Source: Callaeas wilsoni
Lineage: Eukaryota; Chordata; Aves; Passeriformes; Callaeidae
Assembly (NCBI GenBank): GCA_013398955.1
Contig: VWPU01014135.1
Coordinates: 1-64,000, forward strand
Reading direction: 5' to 3'
Length of the DNA: 64,000 nt
A program made the translations under genes and the position numbers. Numbering within the stretch: position 1 is the stretch's first letter; every line of letters begins with the position of its first letter. The notes beneath the pieces are model-generated. The model did not search any database. It was not told the DNA's origin and saw nothing but the letters and a program-made list of their open reading frames with translations. Below are positions 37,607-50,226 of the stretch, one piece after another.

Positions 37607-37627
37607 TGATACTTGAGTCAAGTATCA
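37607..37627. promoter_or_regulatory. 21-bp perfect palindrome centred on an AP-1 site
   Basis: TGATACTTGA-G-TCAAGTATCA has ten-base arms around one central G. The centre contains TGAGTCA (37614-37620), the consensus TPA-response element bound by Fos/Jun dimers. Full symmetry well beyond the seven-base core is unusual. Regulatory use is inferred. Confidence 0.45.
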
Positions 37628-38183
37628 GGGGACACTTGGTAGTTCCAAACCCCAGTAAATTAATTCACCTTGTCATCCCTTTCGGGCAGAAATGCAAGAA
37701 GTGATATTTAAGTAGATTTGAAAATAGCAGCGGTATTTTTCTTCCTATTATTGCCTTATACTGCGTGTCAGATGTGATAAAGAGAGAACCACGTTGGCTG
37801 TTTGGGAGTGTGGCAATATCTTTGAACAAATCCAGATAACTTCCGAGCTGACAAGTAAGATAGACAAGTGTCAAAACCTAATACACATTAGACCAGCAGG
37901 CAAATGTCATCTTCTGCTCATTTCCACATCACAGGTTTTGCTCTGTGCTTAGTTATTAGGAAAACAGCAGGTATATTTTTGGGGTTTTTGACAGAAAAGT
38001 TTAGAACAGATGGATGGATTAAATTTGTCAAGTGAAATACTCCCATTTTAATTCGCTGCTGTTCAGCCTCGGAGAAGGGCAAGGTGAATTTATTTTGATT
38101 TTTCTATGAGGAAGAAAATTAAAGGCTAAGACAAAGGTTATTTAATTAGCTGCATAATTCTTAGCAATAAAACAAATGCTAAA

Positions 38184-38214
38184 CAAGATAGCACCAGAAA
38201 GGTGCTATGTCTTG
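38184..38214. other. Short perfect-stem hairpin
   Basis: CAAG-ATAGCACC-AGAAA-GGTGCTAT-GT-CTTG can fold into an 8-bp stem with a 5-base loop, extended by four more pairs past a two-base bulge. It is too short for a microRNA precursor and has no T-run after it. It may be chance. Confidence 0.3.
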
Positions 38215-41200
38215 AGAATAATCCAAATGAAAAATTCACATTTTCTAAGGTTTCAGAATATATAACAACAGCAATTGAAAGTAACATGGTTACTTTATAG
38301 CCTAGTTAGAAAGGCAACACCATAATATTTATAAAACAAATAAAAATGTTTATAGAAGTTATATATTTATAGTCACAAAGCAGTGTAGATTTCAACTACA
38401 CTATTTTCAGGAATATTCTTACTTTTGTTCAGTCTTTGATTGTTCCAGATTAGCCACAGACTCTGTCAGGTCACTTTTCCCCAAAGCTCTACGATGGTTT
38501 CCAATATTCAGCTGGTTTCAGTTAACATTCGTGTATATCCAAAGCACAAAAATAATTAGTTCTTGAAACCCAGAGAGCAGCTTTGTAACAAAATTCTGCT
38601 GTTCTCTTTTAGATTTACGAGACAGCTTTGTAATGAAACATGCAAATCACACAAATGTATTCTGCTTTCTTTTTGGAAAATATTTCTCTTTTCCGTATGC
38701 TACCTGGAAAAACTTACTAAGCTTTCAGTCAAAAAAATGAGTGTTTTCAATCAAATTCAGTTTCCTCTTGAAACGGTGATAGATTTTCACACTGATGTGA
38801 TCACAACTGCATGCTGAGGTCCCAAGCAGATCTTTCCCTGAATTTATATATTTTGCAGCATTCAGTTGTTTTCTGTGATTGTTTAAAGCGGTTTGTTAAA
38901 ATCACACCGAAACAGGATGGTAACACTTTGTTGACCTTTTTTGCAGAGTGTGTTTTGGCTTTTGCAGCGCTGCACACACGAAGCTTTTTAAAAAAGACCC
39001 TGGCTTAGTTTTGATTGTGAAATGGCTTTCTTTCATTAGTACTCACTTATGTAACCTGTGTAATGTAAAATGGATTTCACAAGCAAAATGAAATAAATTA
39101 AAGAGAGCAGCTCAGAGTTTTATTAGTTCATATACAGTTTGAACAGCATTTGCTTGATAAATCCTCAGCCGCAGATTGAATGTTTGTTTCTTTATGGATT
39201 ACCATTTAGTTTAGAAGGCCATATAATTTAAATTAAATTTCATGACCCAGTCATCTGTATTCACAAAGAAGAAGGTCTGCAAGCCAGACTAAGAATTCCA
39301 GGCCGGAGTATTTTGTGCTAGGACTGACAAAGAAACCACTTAACAGAGCCACTCTTGCAAAGCACATCCAGAGTGTGCTCAGAGATTTCCCCAAGGTTAT
39401 CCCTGTTTGCAGGCATCAGAGAACAATGCAGCCCTTAAAAAAAATACACCTATGAGTACTTTTATTGCAAAATTAAGGATGACGGATTGGAAAGAGAAGA
39501 ATTAGGCGTGTTATAGGTTATAACAGATCCCCTCATTTCCCTTGAGCCATTAGGAGGGTGTGCTGAAACATTCGGGTAAATTAAAGCCTAATAAAAGTCA
39601 TAAACCACTGAACTTTTCATGACTTATTGGAAACCTTTCATTGAGGAAAACACCATAACAGCATATGTAAAATAGATCTCAGAAAGAAAATTAGGTGATT
39701 ACTTGTGAAACAAAAGCCTCTGTGAAGCTCTCTTATCCATTTTTTCCTGTGGATTTGAATTTATTTTCCATCGTGTCTTGTAGCCTTCTCTAATCTCCCT
39801 TTGCCACTCCTCGTGCTGTCACTGTGCTCCTTATGGATGCACCTGCACCCTGTACAAGATCTGGAAATGCCCTTGGATTTCAGGAACAGCTGTACTGAGC
39901 TGAGGGCACAAAGACAAACTGGGCCAGTTTGGGATGACATTGAACGTGGCACTGCTCATGGACAAGGCCTGCCAGAATATCCTAACAAAGGCTGTCCTTA
40001 ATCTAAAGTGTATGAACAGGAGAATTTGAAGTTGTTAAGGAATTCCTGTTGCCATGAGCATGTCTGGATTAAAGATAGCTGCAGGCTGCTCTGTGCTCTT
40101 ACCCACCCAAATTTGTTGCTGCACATCTTGGTGAGCTGTAACTGCAGGGGGAACAACCACTCAGACTGCTTTGGGCTGATCAGGGCTAAGGGAAAAAATG
40201 TGTGAGGAAAATACTGGAGTTATTTTCTTATGGAAATGCATCTGTTTGAAGGAGCTCTGGCCAGTAGCACATTTGTGATCAGAGTGTGACGTGGATGGAG
40301 TCCCAGAGGAGGAAGCCAACGCTCCAGACTGCGGCCACATCACAGCAGCAGGGTCAGGCTGTAGGAGGTCACCGAGGTGTCCCCAAAGAGCCACTTCAGC
40401 TTTCAGGTGCGTGAGAGAGACCAGCTCTGAGCCAAGGCAAAGCCTGGAGGACGAGACAGCGTGTAGTGCTCACCTCAAACAGGCAGAGCCGGGATTTAAG
40501 GGCACACACTGCAGGGGAACGCTCTCACTGCTGAGCCCTCTGGCTGCTTCTGATGAGCTCCCCTCTTTCTGCAACAACAATCCCAGGCTCGTTCTGGCCA
40601 CATCTAAAAACTTTTATTTTGGTCCCATGATGAAATTTTAGTTTTGCAGCCTAAATCCATTCAGTTTAATAAGATGATCTGAGTTTGAAAGCGAAGGTGA
40701 TACTTTGCAGCCATCTCTGATACAATTCCACGGATACCAGAGGACTAACATTTGATGGGAGCTGCAGCAATGTTTCTATTTTCAGTCCAAAAGGCAGTCT
40801 CTATCAGTTTCCCTCTGGGTTTTTCATTGCTTGTTTTTTGCACTGGAGGGGATAAGCACATTGCTCATCCGTACGGAGAAACACCCAGTTTGAAGTGGAG
40901 TGTGCACAAAAGGGTGCCTCTGATGTGTAGGAATTGTTAATGGACCTCACAGCCACGTCACAATTAATTGAAATAAATTAACTCCAGCAGGTATAACTGG
41001 GACATTTCAACACCTTTTAGATCAACTTCTGTTTTATCACAGTACAGACAGACAGTTACACTGATGATACTGTTACATAAGAATATGGCTATGAGAGCAG
41101 CAATCACCCTCCAAAATCTGCAATATGAAGTTTTACCTGGACAAGGTCAATATTCTCTGTGACCCACTGCAGTTCACTGCAAGACTTGTAAGATTGTATT

Positions 41201-43189
41201 ATGGGATGTGCTACGAGTGCAGTGGGTAAATAGAAGCATTGTGTGTTAAGGATGTGGAGAATCCAGTTGTGCCTGGGATTTTAGATTTAAATGTCAGTAG
41301 GAAGAGAGACATTCTTTGATGTCAGACCATCATCAGTGCTTGGGTTCATGCAGAGCACATCTAATATTCAATATTTCTCCTTTTCTGCTCTCTATGTTGT
41401 TGTGGGATCTTCCTCCTGTTACACCATGAGGAAGAATTTTTGAGGCACCTTGGAAGGTTCCCCAGTCTGAATGGAAGATTGCTGCTCAGTGTGTGATATC
41501 AGAGGGGATGAATGGTTTCAAAGGAATGACAGCAGATTGCACTTGGCCTCAGTGCTGGAGACACAGCAAAAAGGTGCAGATTCAGATAAATCTCCTGCTT
41601 ATTTCTGGTGGTCACTTCTGCAATATACAGCAGATAGAGGGAAGATTGGAAGCATAAATTGGTGACAGCTCTTTAATCACATTGTAGAGTAAACCAAGTA
41701 GGAATTAGTTCTTGGGACTGGTTTGCAATCAATTTCCTCTCTGACTAAAAGCTATTTGCTGTTTCAATGTTTTTCTGTTACTGTCTTCTCAATTTTATTT
41801 TTCACAGAACTTCTGGAAAAGATTTTTTTTAATGAGGAATAAAGTTCTTAAGGCACCTGAGAAACATTGCTGGCAGGGAAATAGATGAACACCAGCTTGT
41901 TGTTTTAGGATTCAGTGAGAATGTGTTTCAATTCCTTCCTTTCCATAAGAGCTTGGATCTTGTAGAGTGCTCTCAGACAGATGGACTGGGGAAGGATATT
42001 CTGTTGTTGTGTTGGATTCCCCCCAGTGTACTCTGCCTGTTTTGACAAACTTTAACATATTTGTGAGAACACCACGGGAAAGAGCAATGATGCTTTTACC
42101 TTGTGTCTTCCTCAAAGAAAGTTTCAAGGGACATCTTAAAGAATTGGTTAGCAGAAAAAAAACCTGGGGGGGCTGGTAGAGTCTACCTGTAAATTTAAAA
42201 TTTCAGTGTTCCCCAGATAGAATATGTTTCTTACCTTGATCTGTAAAAAGTAAAAGCTTATTTTTTAGGCAACAACATTGTTATCTTCATGCTCACCTAC
42301 TGACCTTAGCCCACCTGAGAATCCAAAGTGGGTGTTCCCTTAGAAGGAAAAGTGGGAGCAGATATCATTATCATGTTTTTGCCCTGAACATTGAAATCCT
42401 TGAATCATTTCCATTTGCAAAATTTAGCCCTCTTCCTATTCTTATAATTGGAAAAATAATTTAAAAAATATATAGAGGTTTATAATTTTAACTTCATTCT
42501 TGGCACAGCAGATCTTAAACTCCTGTTGTGGGAATTTATTCCCCAAGGACCATTTCAGTAAGGTCACTTCCCTCTTTGTATCCTGGGATGGCAGCTGTAA
42601 TGTTTTCGTCACATTTAACTGCATGTACAAGTTATATTGCTGTTTAATTATAAAAAAAAGGATGAATTAATTTGAGTTTTCATCTTCAGAGGTGGTACTA
42701 AAATCTTCCAAGCCTTCTAATGAAATTCTGGTGAAGTAGGTCAGAAATTTTTTTAGAACATCTATTCTTGTGCACAGCAAGTGCTCTTTAGGTCTTACCT
42801 GCAGTTTCAGTTTCATCCATTAATGTTGTGCATGGTTTTATATTGATTACACACTTCAGAACACTTATGGCTGTGTTTAAGATCTGTTTGGAGAAGGACA
42901 GGGCAAAAATGCAACTGGATGCCTTCTCTGTATTTTCATTCCTGAAAGAAGTGACTTGGCCCCAGTCTGTTGAGATCTAAATGGTCTGAGTGGCTGCTGG
43001 TTTATGCAACATCTGAGCTCCCTCAGGATGAGAAACAGCAGAGATTAAATCCTGAGCTGCTTGTATTCTTAATGACAGCACGTGTGTGGCACTTGCCAGA
43101 GATCACTGAGATGGAGGGATGTTCACGGGATTTCGTAAAGGTAATTTTTGACATTCAGTCCCATCTCTTTACTGCAGAGTGAGGTTTTT

Positions 43190-43228
43190 GTGGTTGGTTG
43201 TTTGTTTGTTTGTTTTGGTTTGTTTTTT
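43190..43228. repeat. GTTT/TTTG microsatellite
   Basis: GGTTGG is followed by four TTTG units, then an imperfect T/G run ending in seven T. A similar T/G-rich run lies at 63312-63346. Confidence 0.8.
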
Positions 43229-46200
43229 TAAAGAGAGAAGAAGAGTTGACCATTAGCCTTTCCATCTTTGGCTGAAAATTTCAATGAAATTAAGTTAATG
43301 TTTCCACCTTGACCATTGCTTCTAAACAGGTCAGTATTTTTAAACAACTCTATACCAGTTTTTAAAGGCAGGAAATTCTGTTCCTTAGCGCGTTTCGATG
43401 GGTTGGCTTCATTTCTAAATTAGAGGTGCTAATTTAGATTTTGATCACATTTTTATATTGATTCTTTTTAACAAAGAATGAAGATTTCCTGTGAATACCT
43501 CAGGAAGGCAAAGGACTGCTTGTCTGCTGCAACTGTGCCAGTGTGTAATGTAGTGTTTTTAATGTTAAAATGAGGGGTGATAATCCCTTCTGCAGATTCC
43601 CTAATCTGCTTGAGAGGCAGGGATTTCCCCCTAGAATTTTCTGAAATTTGTAATGTGTGGAGCACTGGTTTGAGGCTCTGTTAAATGCTTGTCACCTCCT
43701 TGCCCGAGGACATTGTTTTGAGAGAGTTACTGCTGAGCTCACAGAAATTTTAAGTTGGAATTGTCCTGAAAAATGTAACTAGTCTGTCAGAGGCAGAGAG
43801 TAGGAGGATCAATTATATCTAAGTAATTTCTGAACACTGTCAATACGCTGTTTTGCCAAAAAATCAATTAAATGTTGTAGTTTTGGGGTTCTTTTTCTGT
43901 GTAATTTATTCCAAGGCTTACCAACCCTCAGAATCACCAAGGTTTCCCCAACACCTAACCCTGGTTCAAGTAAAGCTGGTTATGTGTAGTCTTAATAAGG
44001 TTGATATGCAGTACAATCAGTCACAGACCCGTCACTGGTGGCATTTTAAATACCACAAGATTGGTTTTATGTTTATATGTTCTGGATCAAAGAGCTTAGA
44101 GTTCTTTCAACATTTTCATGGTGGCTATGGCTCAGACTTCTCCAGTGTTCTGCTTGTCCTTCTTAAACTTTAAGTGGACTTAGTTTGGTGACAAAGAGAG
44201 TTTATCTAAGAATATAAAAAAGCATTTATCTCCAGATAAACCCAAAGTTGTGAATAGATAGGGGTTTTTTTCTTGTTAAACCCGTGCTAAGGTGTATTGG
44301 AAGTGCTTATTGGATTACTGTGGTAACTTCCTCAGATGAGATCTGCAGATTGAATTGCAGTTTCCTGATTCCCCTCTGCCCTCTCACTCAATACCAGGTT
44401 CGACCTTCTCCAGTCTCCTGTGACCAGATTTCCTTTCCCCACCCTGAGAGACATTGACCTGCTCCGTACAGCCCGGACACCTCTTTCCGTCTCATGGACT
44501 TGCTCACTTCTCTAGAACCTGTTTTTTTATGCTTGATTCTGAACACACTCAGTGACTCGGCTCCAGCTGCTTTGTTAAAATCATCCCATGGCATTGTTTG
44601 GAATAACATCGATGTTCAGTTGAGTCCCAAGCACCATTACCAGTGAGTTTGCAGTAGTATTGTGTGTCAGAAAAACGTGATTCTGCTTTTTTTGGCACAG
44701 AGGAGAGCAAGGTTTAACGCTGCCTCATTACACAAATCCCAGGCCCCATAATGCTTTTGTCAACCTGCTTTATAAAATAGATAGGGCATTTGCCAGCACG
44801 CGGGATCAAAGGATTAAATATTTAATCTTTTAGAGGCTTTTCTCCTTAGGATCTACAATCAAATGATAAAGTCACTTACTTTTGCTTTGAATGGCAAGTT
44901 CCTTAATCGTGAATGTCAGGAGATGGAGTCTGGAGAAGAGATGAGAAGGAGCAGTTAGGAATAAAGCAAGGACAAGCCTAATATATGTGGGCTTGATGAA
45001 GGTAGCACACAGAAACAAGGCAGGGGACAGCTTTGCTTCTCTCCGTGATACACAAAAATGAAATTAAAATGCACTTATATGCAGGTTATGAATTACTTGC
45101 TCAGCAAGGGTAGAAACAAAATTCTGTATATTCTCTTGATGTCTGTGCTTTCCTGACAAAACTCAGTTTTGTCATTCCTAATTCCCACTGATTTGGCAAT
45201 AAAAGCAGGTCTCCAAAGGCTACTTAGTGCCTGTTCTACAGCCTTTGCATTTTTGTGTGTGGATGTTGTGTATGGCTGAACACACACGAGATGAACATTT
45301 TTATTTTTAATGTTTGCATAACAAAGCTGGTCAGTCCCCCTGTTCTTCCTGGGGAAGAACACTTGTTTGGACTGAGAGGAAAAAACAGAGTGAAAGAAAA
45401 CAGCTCCAGGTATCGCAATTTACATCCCTAAACGCTCACGAATCCCCTGCTGAAGCATTTGTGGGGCAGGAATCACATCTGGGCAGGAGAGAGCACGAGG
45501 GTCTAAGCAGAGTAAGGGCAATGTGGAGGTTGTTTCCATGTGCCTCATAGTGGGGGATAATATCAAAAAATGCTAAATACATTTCTCCTGTCAGGCTAAT
45601 AAGGGCAGAAGGATCTCCCGGTCTCTGGTGAAGGGATCCTGTTCACAGCTGGGATGTAATGGATTCATGGACTCACTGCTTCATTCCTCCAGGGAGATAA
45701 CACCAGTAAAAAAGCCTGACCCTGGAGAGTTCCTGAAACCTAATTTGCCTGAAGAAGGATGATCTGGTCGGTAAACAGAGATATTCCTTAGCACTTAGCT
45801 AAGCAAGTTAATTTATGAAGGGGAGGAGCACATGTGTGCGGAACACAAAAGCAGAGTTAATTTAATGACAGCTCTCCTAGCATTGAGTATTTCCAGCCTG
45901 CACACGGGCAGATGTTATGAGAGCCTACCAAAGCACTGCTGAGAATCAGTTCAGTTCCTGAAAATTTCCATCTCATTAAATTTCTATGTATGGAAAGCAG
46001 TTTCTTCACTGTAGATGATAATTTTATTAACACAGCTATTAGCACTACAGACTCTGACAAGGAACCCAGAGTGTTAAAGGACATTTTCTAAAAATAAGCA
46101 AATTTACATGTGTTATAATAAACTCATGACTAACCCTTCCTAAACATTAGAGAAAGGAAAAAGAACTCCAAAATACAAAAAATCAAACTGAAATAAAGAA

Positions 46201-46336
46201 GTAAAAGATCTAACTAGAAAAAGCCCAAGCTTATCAAGATGGCAGTAAGATTTTCATGCAACTGTTTTGGCAGTGGTAGATAAATGTGGAGCAGTAAAGA
46301 TTGGTGGGAGCAGCTTTCAAGCAGACTGGGTGGTGT

Positions 46337-46378
46337 ACATATAATAAACGCTAGTGAACATATAATAAATACTAGTGA
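46337..46378. repeat. Tandem repeat, 2 copies of 21 bp
   Basis: ACATATAATAAAYRCTAGTGA is present twice back to back (46337-46357 and 46358-46378) with two differences. Confidence 0.85.
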
Positions 46379-47100
46379 TTGCAAGGGAAAAGCTTGAGGG
46401 GACAAACTTCCAGAGATAAAATTAAAATAATGAAAGAAAGTCAAATGACCCTATTAGTGTCAACACAGGGAGAGCAGGTACGTCTTGATATATTGAATTA
46501 CTCGCATATTTATTCTCTGCCCCCACCCCTGTCAGGGGTTTCCAAGATAGGTCCAGCCAAGCAAGCCAGGTGTTGGCAATGTGGCCTAGGACTTGAACAC
46601 ACATTTTTATTTGTAGAGGAATTGCTTTCAAATGTGTGCCTTTACATTTCCAATGCAATAGGAATGTTTCTTCTACTTCAAAATTCCCCTGAGCCTCTGT
46701 TCCCTACTCCTGTATGTACTGCCAAATGTAAAAAGTGCAGTTAGAAAGTGCATTTCCCATTTAGTCTCACGTGCTTAACACTTCGTAGCAGTGCATTTTA
46801 AAGTTATAAAATAATGGTCAAATATTCTGGCTGTAGGTGTTGACATTTGCTGTTATTAAAGCTCAAGAGCTCCACAAAGAAGCAACACAAAGTAGGGACA
46901 GCAGGAGGACACAGAAGCTGAAAACATGAGCATAATGTGGTTTTTTCCAATTCTGACCAAAATAAACAATGCCTTTTCTCTTCTCCTGAGAAATTTTAGG
47001 AATTCAAAGCTGCTTGCTCAGAAAGTATTCTTTCTGATGTGTGAGGAATACGGTGAAATGACTCCGTGTGTTTGTTTATACCTATATATGCTCACATATG

Positions 47101-47111
47101 CACACACACAC
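47101..47111. repeat. Short CA microsatellite
   Basis: Five and a half CA units followed by an imperfect continuation AAACACAGAG. Purely simple sequence. Confidence 0.75.
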
Positions 47112-49974
47112 AAACACAGAGACTCCCAAATATACATTCACATGGTGCTAACAACCTAGACTAAATAAAAAGCAAGGAAATACAAAATTCAAGCTGTTTG
47201 CTTTGCCTTATCTATTTCCATTATGCATGGTAAATATTGCAGATCATATGGTCTATAAAATCACACGCTGTTTGGAGACTCCTTCAGAGCTCTGCCACGA
47301 CAGGGGACTCTGAGGATAGATGCAGTAGCAGCTCTGAGTTTTCTAGACTTTTTTTATTTAGTTGGACTTCTCATGATATCTGAATTTATTTTTTGCATGT
47401 GAAGTTCCTTTATTTCCTGTGGTTTCCAATTTACAAAAAAAAAAGACAACCCAAACAACAAACACAAACTCAAAATATGTTGAGGGAGGGCAGGCAGCAT
47501 GTGGGAGCCTTGAGGTTTTTCTTTTAGGATTTCTGAGTTTTAAAGGAAATAGAATGCAGCAGTGAATAATAGTGGATGATTAGATAGAGAGCTTTGATAT
47601 TGCTTTTGCTGGGAAGTGCTGCCTGCTCAGAGTCTGGGTCCCAGAGTGAACACTCGAGTTCCCTCGAGCCCCAGGTCAGCTCAAGTCCAGGGGCAGCTCG
47701 AGGTTTTCCTCACTGAAGCATTTAGGCTTTAACTGATCCTCCAAAATTTCACAAGAGAACTGTCTTGAAAAAGGAAAAAATAACTTTTCAGAAAGTTAAA
47801 CACATGAAACTATTCCCTGAAATTCTATTTGTGTGTGTGCTGAATAGGTGGACAGCCACGTGTAAGGTAGGAGAAAGAACTTTCTTTTGCTGAATGTTCG
47901 TTTAATTCTCCCAAACCAACACAACCAGTCACCTTCTCTGCCCAAGATGAAATTGTCTCTATGCCTAGAGCAATGTTGGTGTTGTTGGAGGGGATCTAGG
48001 ATCTATGCACAGGGTTTTATGATGATTTTATGGTCAAGTTTTGATTTAAAGCCAGAAGTTATTGTAAATTGTGGTGAGTTAATGCCAACATTTATCCACA
48101 GGAGAGGAGAACTCCTACAAAAAGTGAGTTCATTTGCTGTATTAGACATGTTAGGATTAATTCTCTCTGATAATGGCTCATAATATTTTTAGGCAGAGTT
48201 AATAAGATTATGATGCAAAAATAAGAATCTCCTTTGGTTGGTTTACTTACCTTCTGCTATTATTTCAATTTTGTTATCCTAAATTCAGCTAAGATTAAAA
48301 TTAGCACTGAGCATTACAGCGAGATAGTATAGGATATTTTTTTGAGGTTCTATGTGAATGGGATGAGTGCCTCTGCACCCATATCAGAGACCATAATTCT
48401 GTGGGCAGCCAAATTAACTCCTCTGGGTGCTGCTTATGGTTGAATGAGGAATTCTGTCCTCAGCTGGTTCCCACAGGCTGCTCGGAGCAGCCGAGCCCTG
48501 CTGATTTTACTGTTCGTTTGACCACTCCCTGACTCATCTTAAACTGGCCCAGGTTGCAAAGCCAGCTCTGGGAGTAAATTGATGTTTTTCCCTGTGGTTC
48601 AGAGGCTCAGTCAAGCCAGCACCTGTCGAGATCCGAAACTCCACCTGCAGCTCTGAGAGCCCATCTCTGCAGCGCCCAGGAGGGCATTCTACTTTAGATG
48701 GTGTTGATGGTCGCTAAACAAACCTGAGCTTTTGACTTTGTGTTTTTGTTCCTGTAGATGTGTTTGAAAAGCTGAATTTGATAGTTTGTTTGCAGCCTGC
48801 AGCTGTGAGTTGGGCCAGAGGACAGCTCATTTTCAGATGGACACGTGCCAGATCCACACCTAACATGGAAAATGTTCCTCTCTTAGTGCTTGTGGTTTGC
48901 TGAACATTCATTTTCCATAAAATATCAATATTTAGCGTGTTCCTATGCTATCTTCAACAGAAGAGAAAAAGCAACTATTAAATTATGCCTACATAGTTTT
49001 AAAGAAATAAAAGAAAAAAGAGATCATAGCCTTACAGAACAGTGAAAATCAGAAGAGTTGTCCATATATGTGACTGAGGCTGGCAATCTCAAGAGAGGGT
49101 TTTTTAATTAAAAGAATTCTATTTTATTTTAATGAATCAATACTAAAGGTTCCTACAATTACATTTAATGTTATGGATTGCAGGAGAAGGAGACATCTGT
49201 TTTCTATGGCTGAATTCAGCTTATCACTACTGCACACCTTTTAAAAATTCCTGTGGTTCCCCCTCAATCTATAAGGCTCCCTTCTATTCGTTGTAAAAAT
49301 ACAGAAACTCCTATATAGAAATTAGGAAATAGTTTGATTTTCCTCTGTCTTATTCTCTCCTTTTGCTAGTAAAAATATCTGCATATTCAATTTTCTTCTG
49401 AACTTTCCAGCACTGCACAGGCGAACCCAACAAAGGGATTTTTCACTGTGTTAGTTTCAGTGACTTCAAAAGCATTATGTCAAATATGCACTGAGTCCTT
49501 TACAAGCAGCTAGGCACAGAAAACCTTTATTTCAGGGCTGCTTTGAGGCTGAAAGTAATGAGCTCTGTTCCCACTGCAGCAGTCCCTGCTGCTGATGAGG
49601 TGGTGATAATGGCACTGGCTGCACACTCAGCTGCTGCAGAGAGGGAGCACTGCCACAGTGCCAGGATGGCAGCAAATCCTGCAAGAACTTGAAATGGAGC
49701 AGAGCTGGTTTTGCAATGAACTGTGCGTTCTTGGTACATTGACTTTGCAACAAACTTTACAGGGGCTGAGGAAGGGCTAGGAAGTTGTAGAATTCATTTT
49801 TCAGGCTTGATCTGGTTCAAGAGCTGAAGTGGTCCTCCTGTAATTTTAGTAATTTCGAATATTTCAGGAGCAGCCCTGCTGAGAGAGACTTGGAGGGGCT
49901 GGACGTGTCCTGGCCACGGGCATCCACAGGCCAAAAACCACCCGTGGCCTGGACTGTGCCAAAAAGGAGGATGG

Positions 49975-50226
49975 GAGAAGGGGGAATGGTTTCAAACTGA
50001 AGGACAGCAGGTTTAGATCAGATATTAGAAGAAATCCTTCCCTGTGAGGGTGGGGAGGCCCTGGCACAGGGTGCCCAGAGAAGCTGTGGCTGCCCCTGGA
50101 TCCCTGGAAGTGTCCAAGGCCAGGTTGGACAGGGCTTGGAAGGTCACAGCAGGGGATTGGAATGAGATGATCTTTAAGGTCCCTTTCAAACCAAGCCATT
50201 CCATGGTTCATTCTGGGATTCTGTCT
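49975..50226 (+). mobile_element. CR1 LINE fragment, 3' end, plus strand
   Basis: The longest CR1 piece in the window. It runs from GGAGAAGGGGGAATGG and TTCAAACTGAAGGACAGCAGG through AAGAAATCCTTCCCTGTGAGGG, GGCCCTGGCACAGGGTGCCC and GAAGTGTCCAAGGCCAGG. It ends GGTCCCTTTCAAACCAAGCC followed by a worn ATTCCATGGTTCATTCTGGGATTCTG tail. It retains the last part of the element only, mostly 3' untranslated sequence. Its missing CCCTGCCATGGGCAGGG-type block (present in the 33990 and 57043 copies) suggests an internal deletion around 50138-50145. Confidence 0.95.

Larger units (their letters stand above)
37628..49974. other. Long repeat-poor non-coding stretch
   Basis: About 12.3 kb without a convincing mobile element. 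Minor contents are listed separately (38184, 43190, 46337, 47101). GC-richer patches at 39770-40600 and 47600-47710 carry only overlapping frames of up to 116 codons with no domain. A minus-strand frame at 49527-49739 has an Ala-rich hydrophobic middle but lacks other support. No tRNA or snRNA was seen. Confidence 0.5.

Noticed and set aside
41400..41470. Possible diverged CR1 (GAGGAAGAATTTTTGAGGCACC, GGTTCCCCAG)
   Set aside because: It vaguely resembles CR1 wording, but the match is short and broken and no 3' end follows.
49527..49739. Ala-rich minus-strand frame with a hydrophobic middle
   Set aside because: Low-complexity GCA/GCC/CTG composition explains the residues, and another minus frame is open over the same bases.
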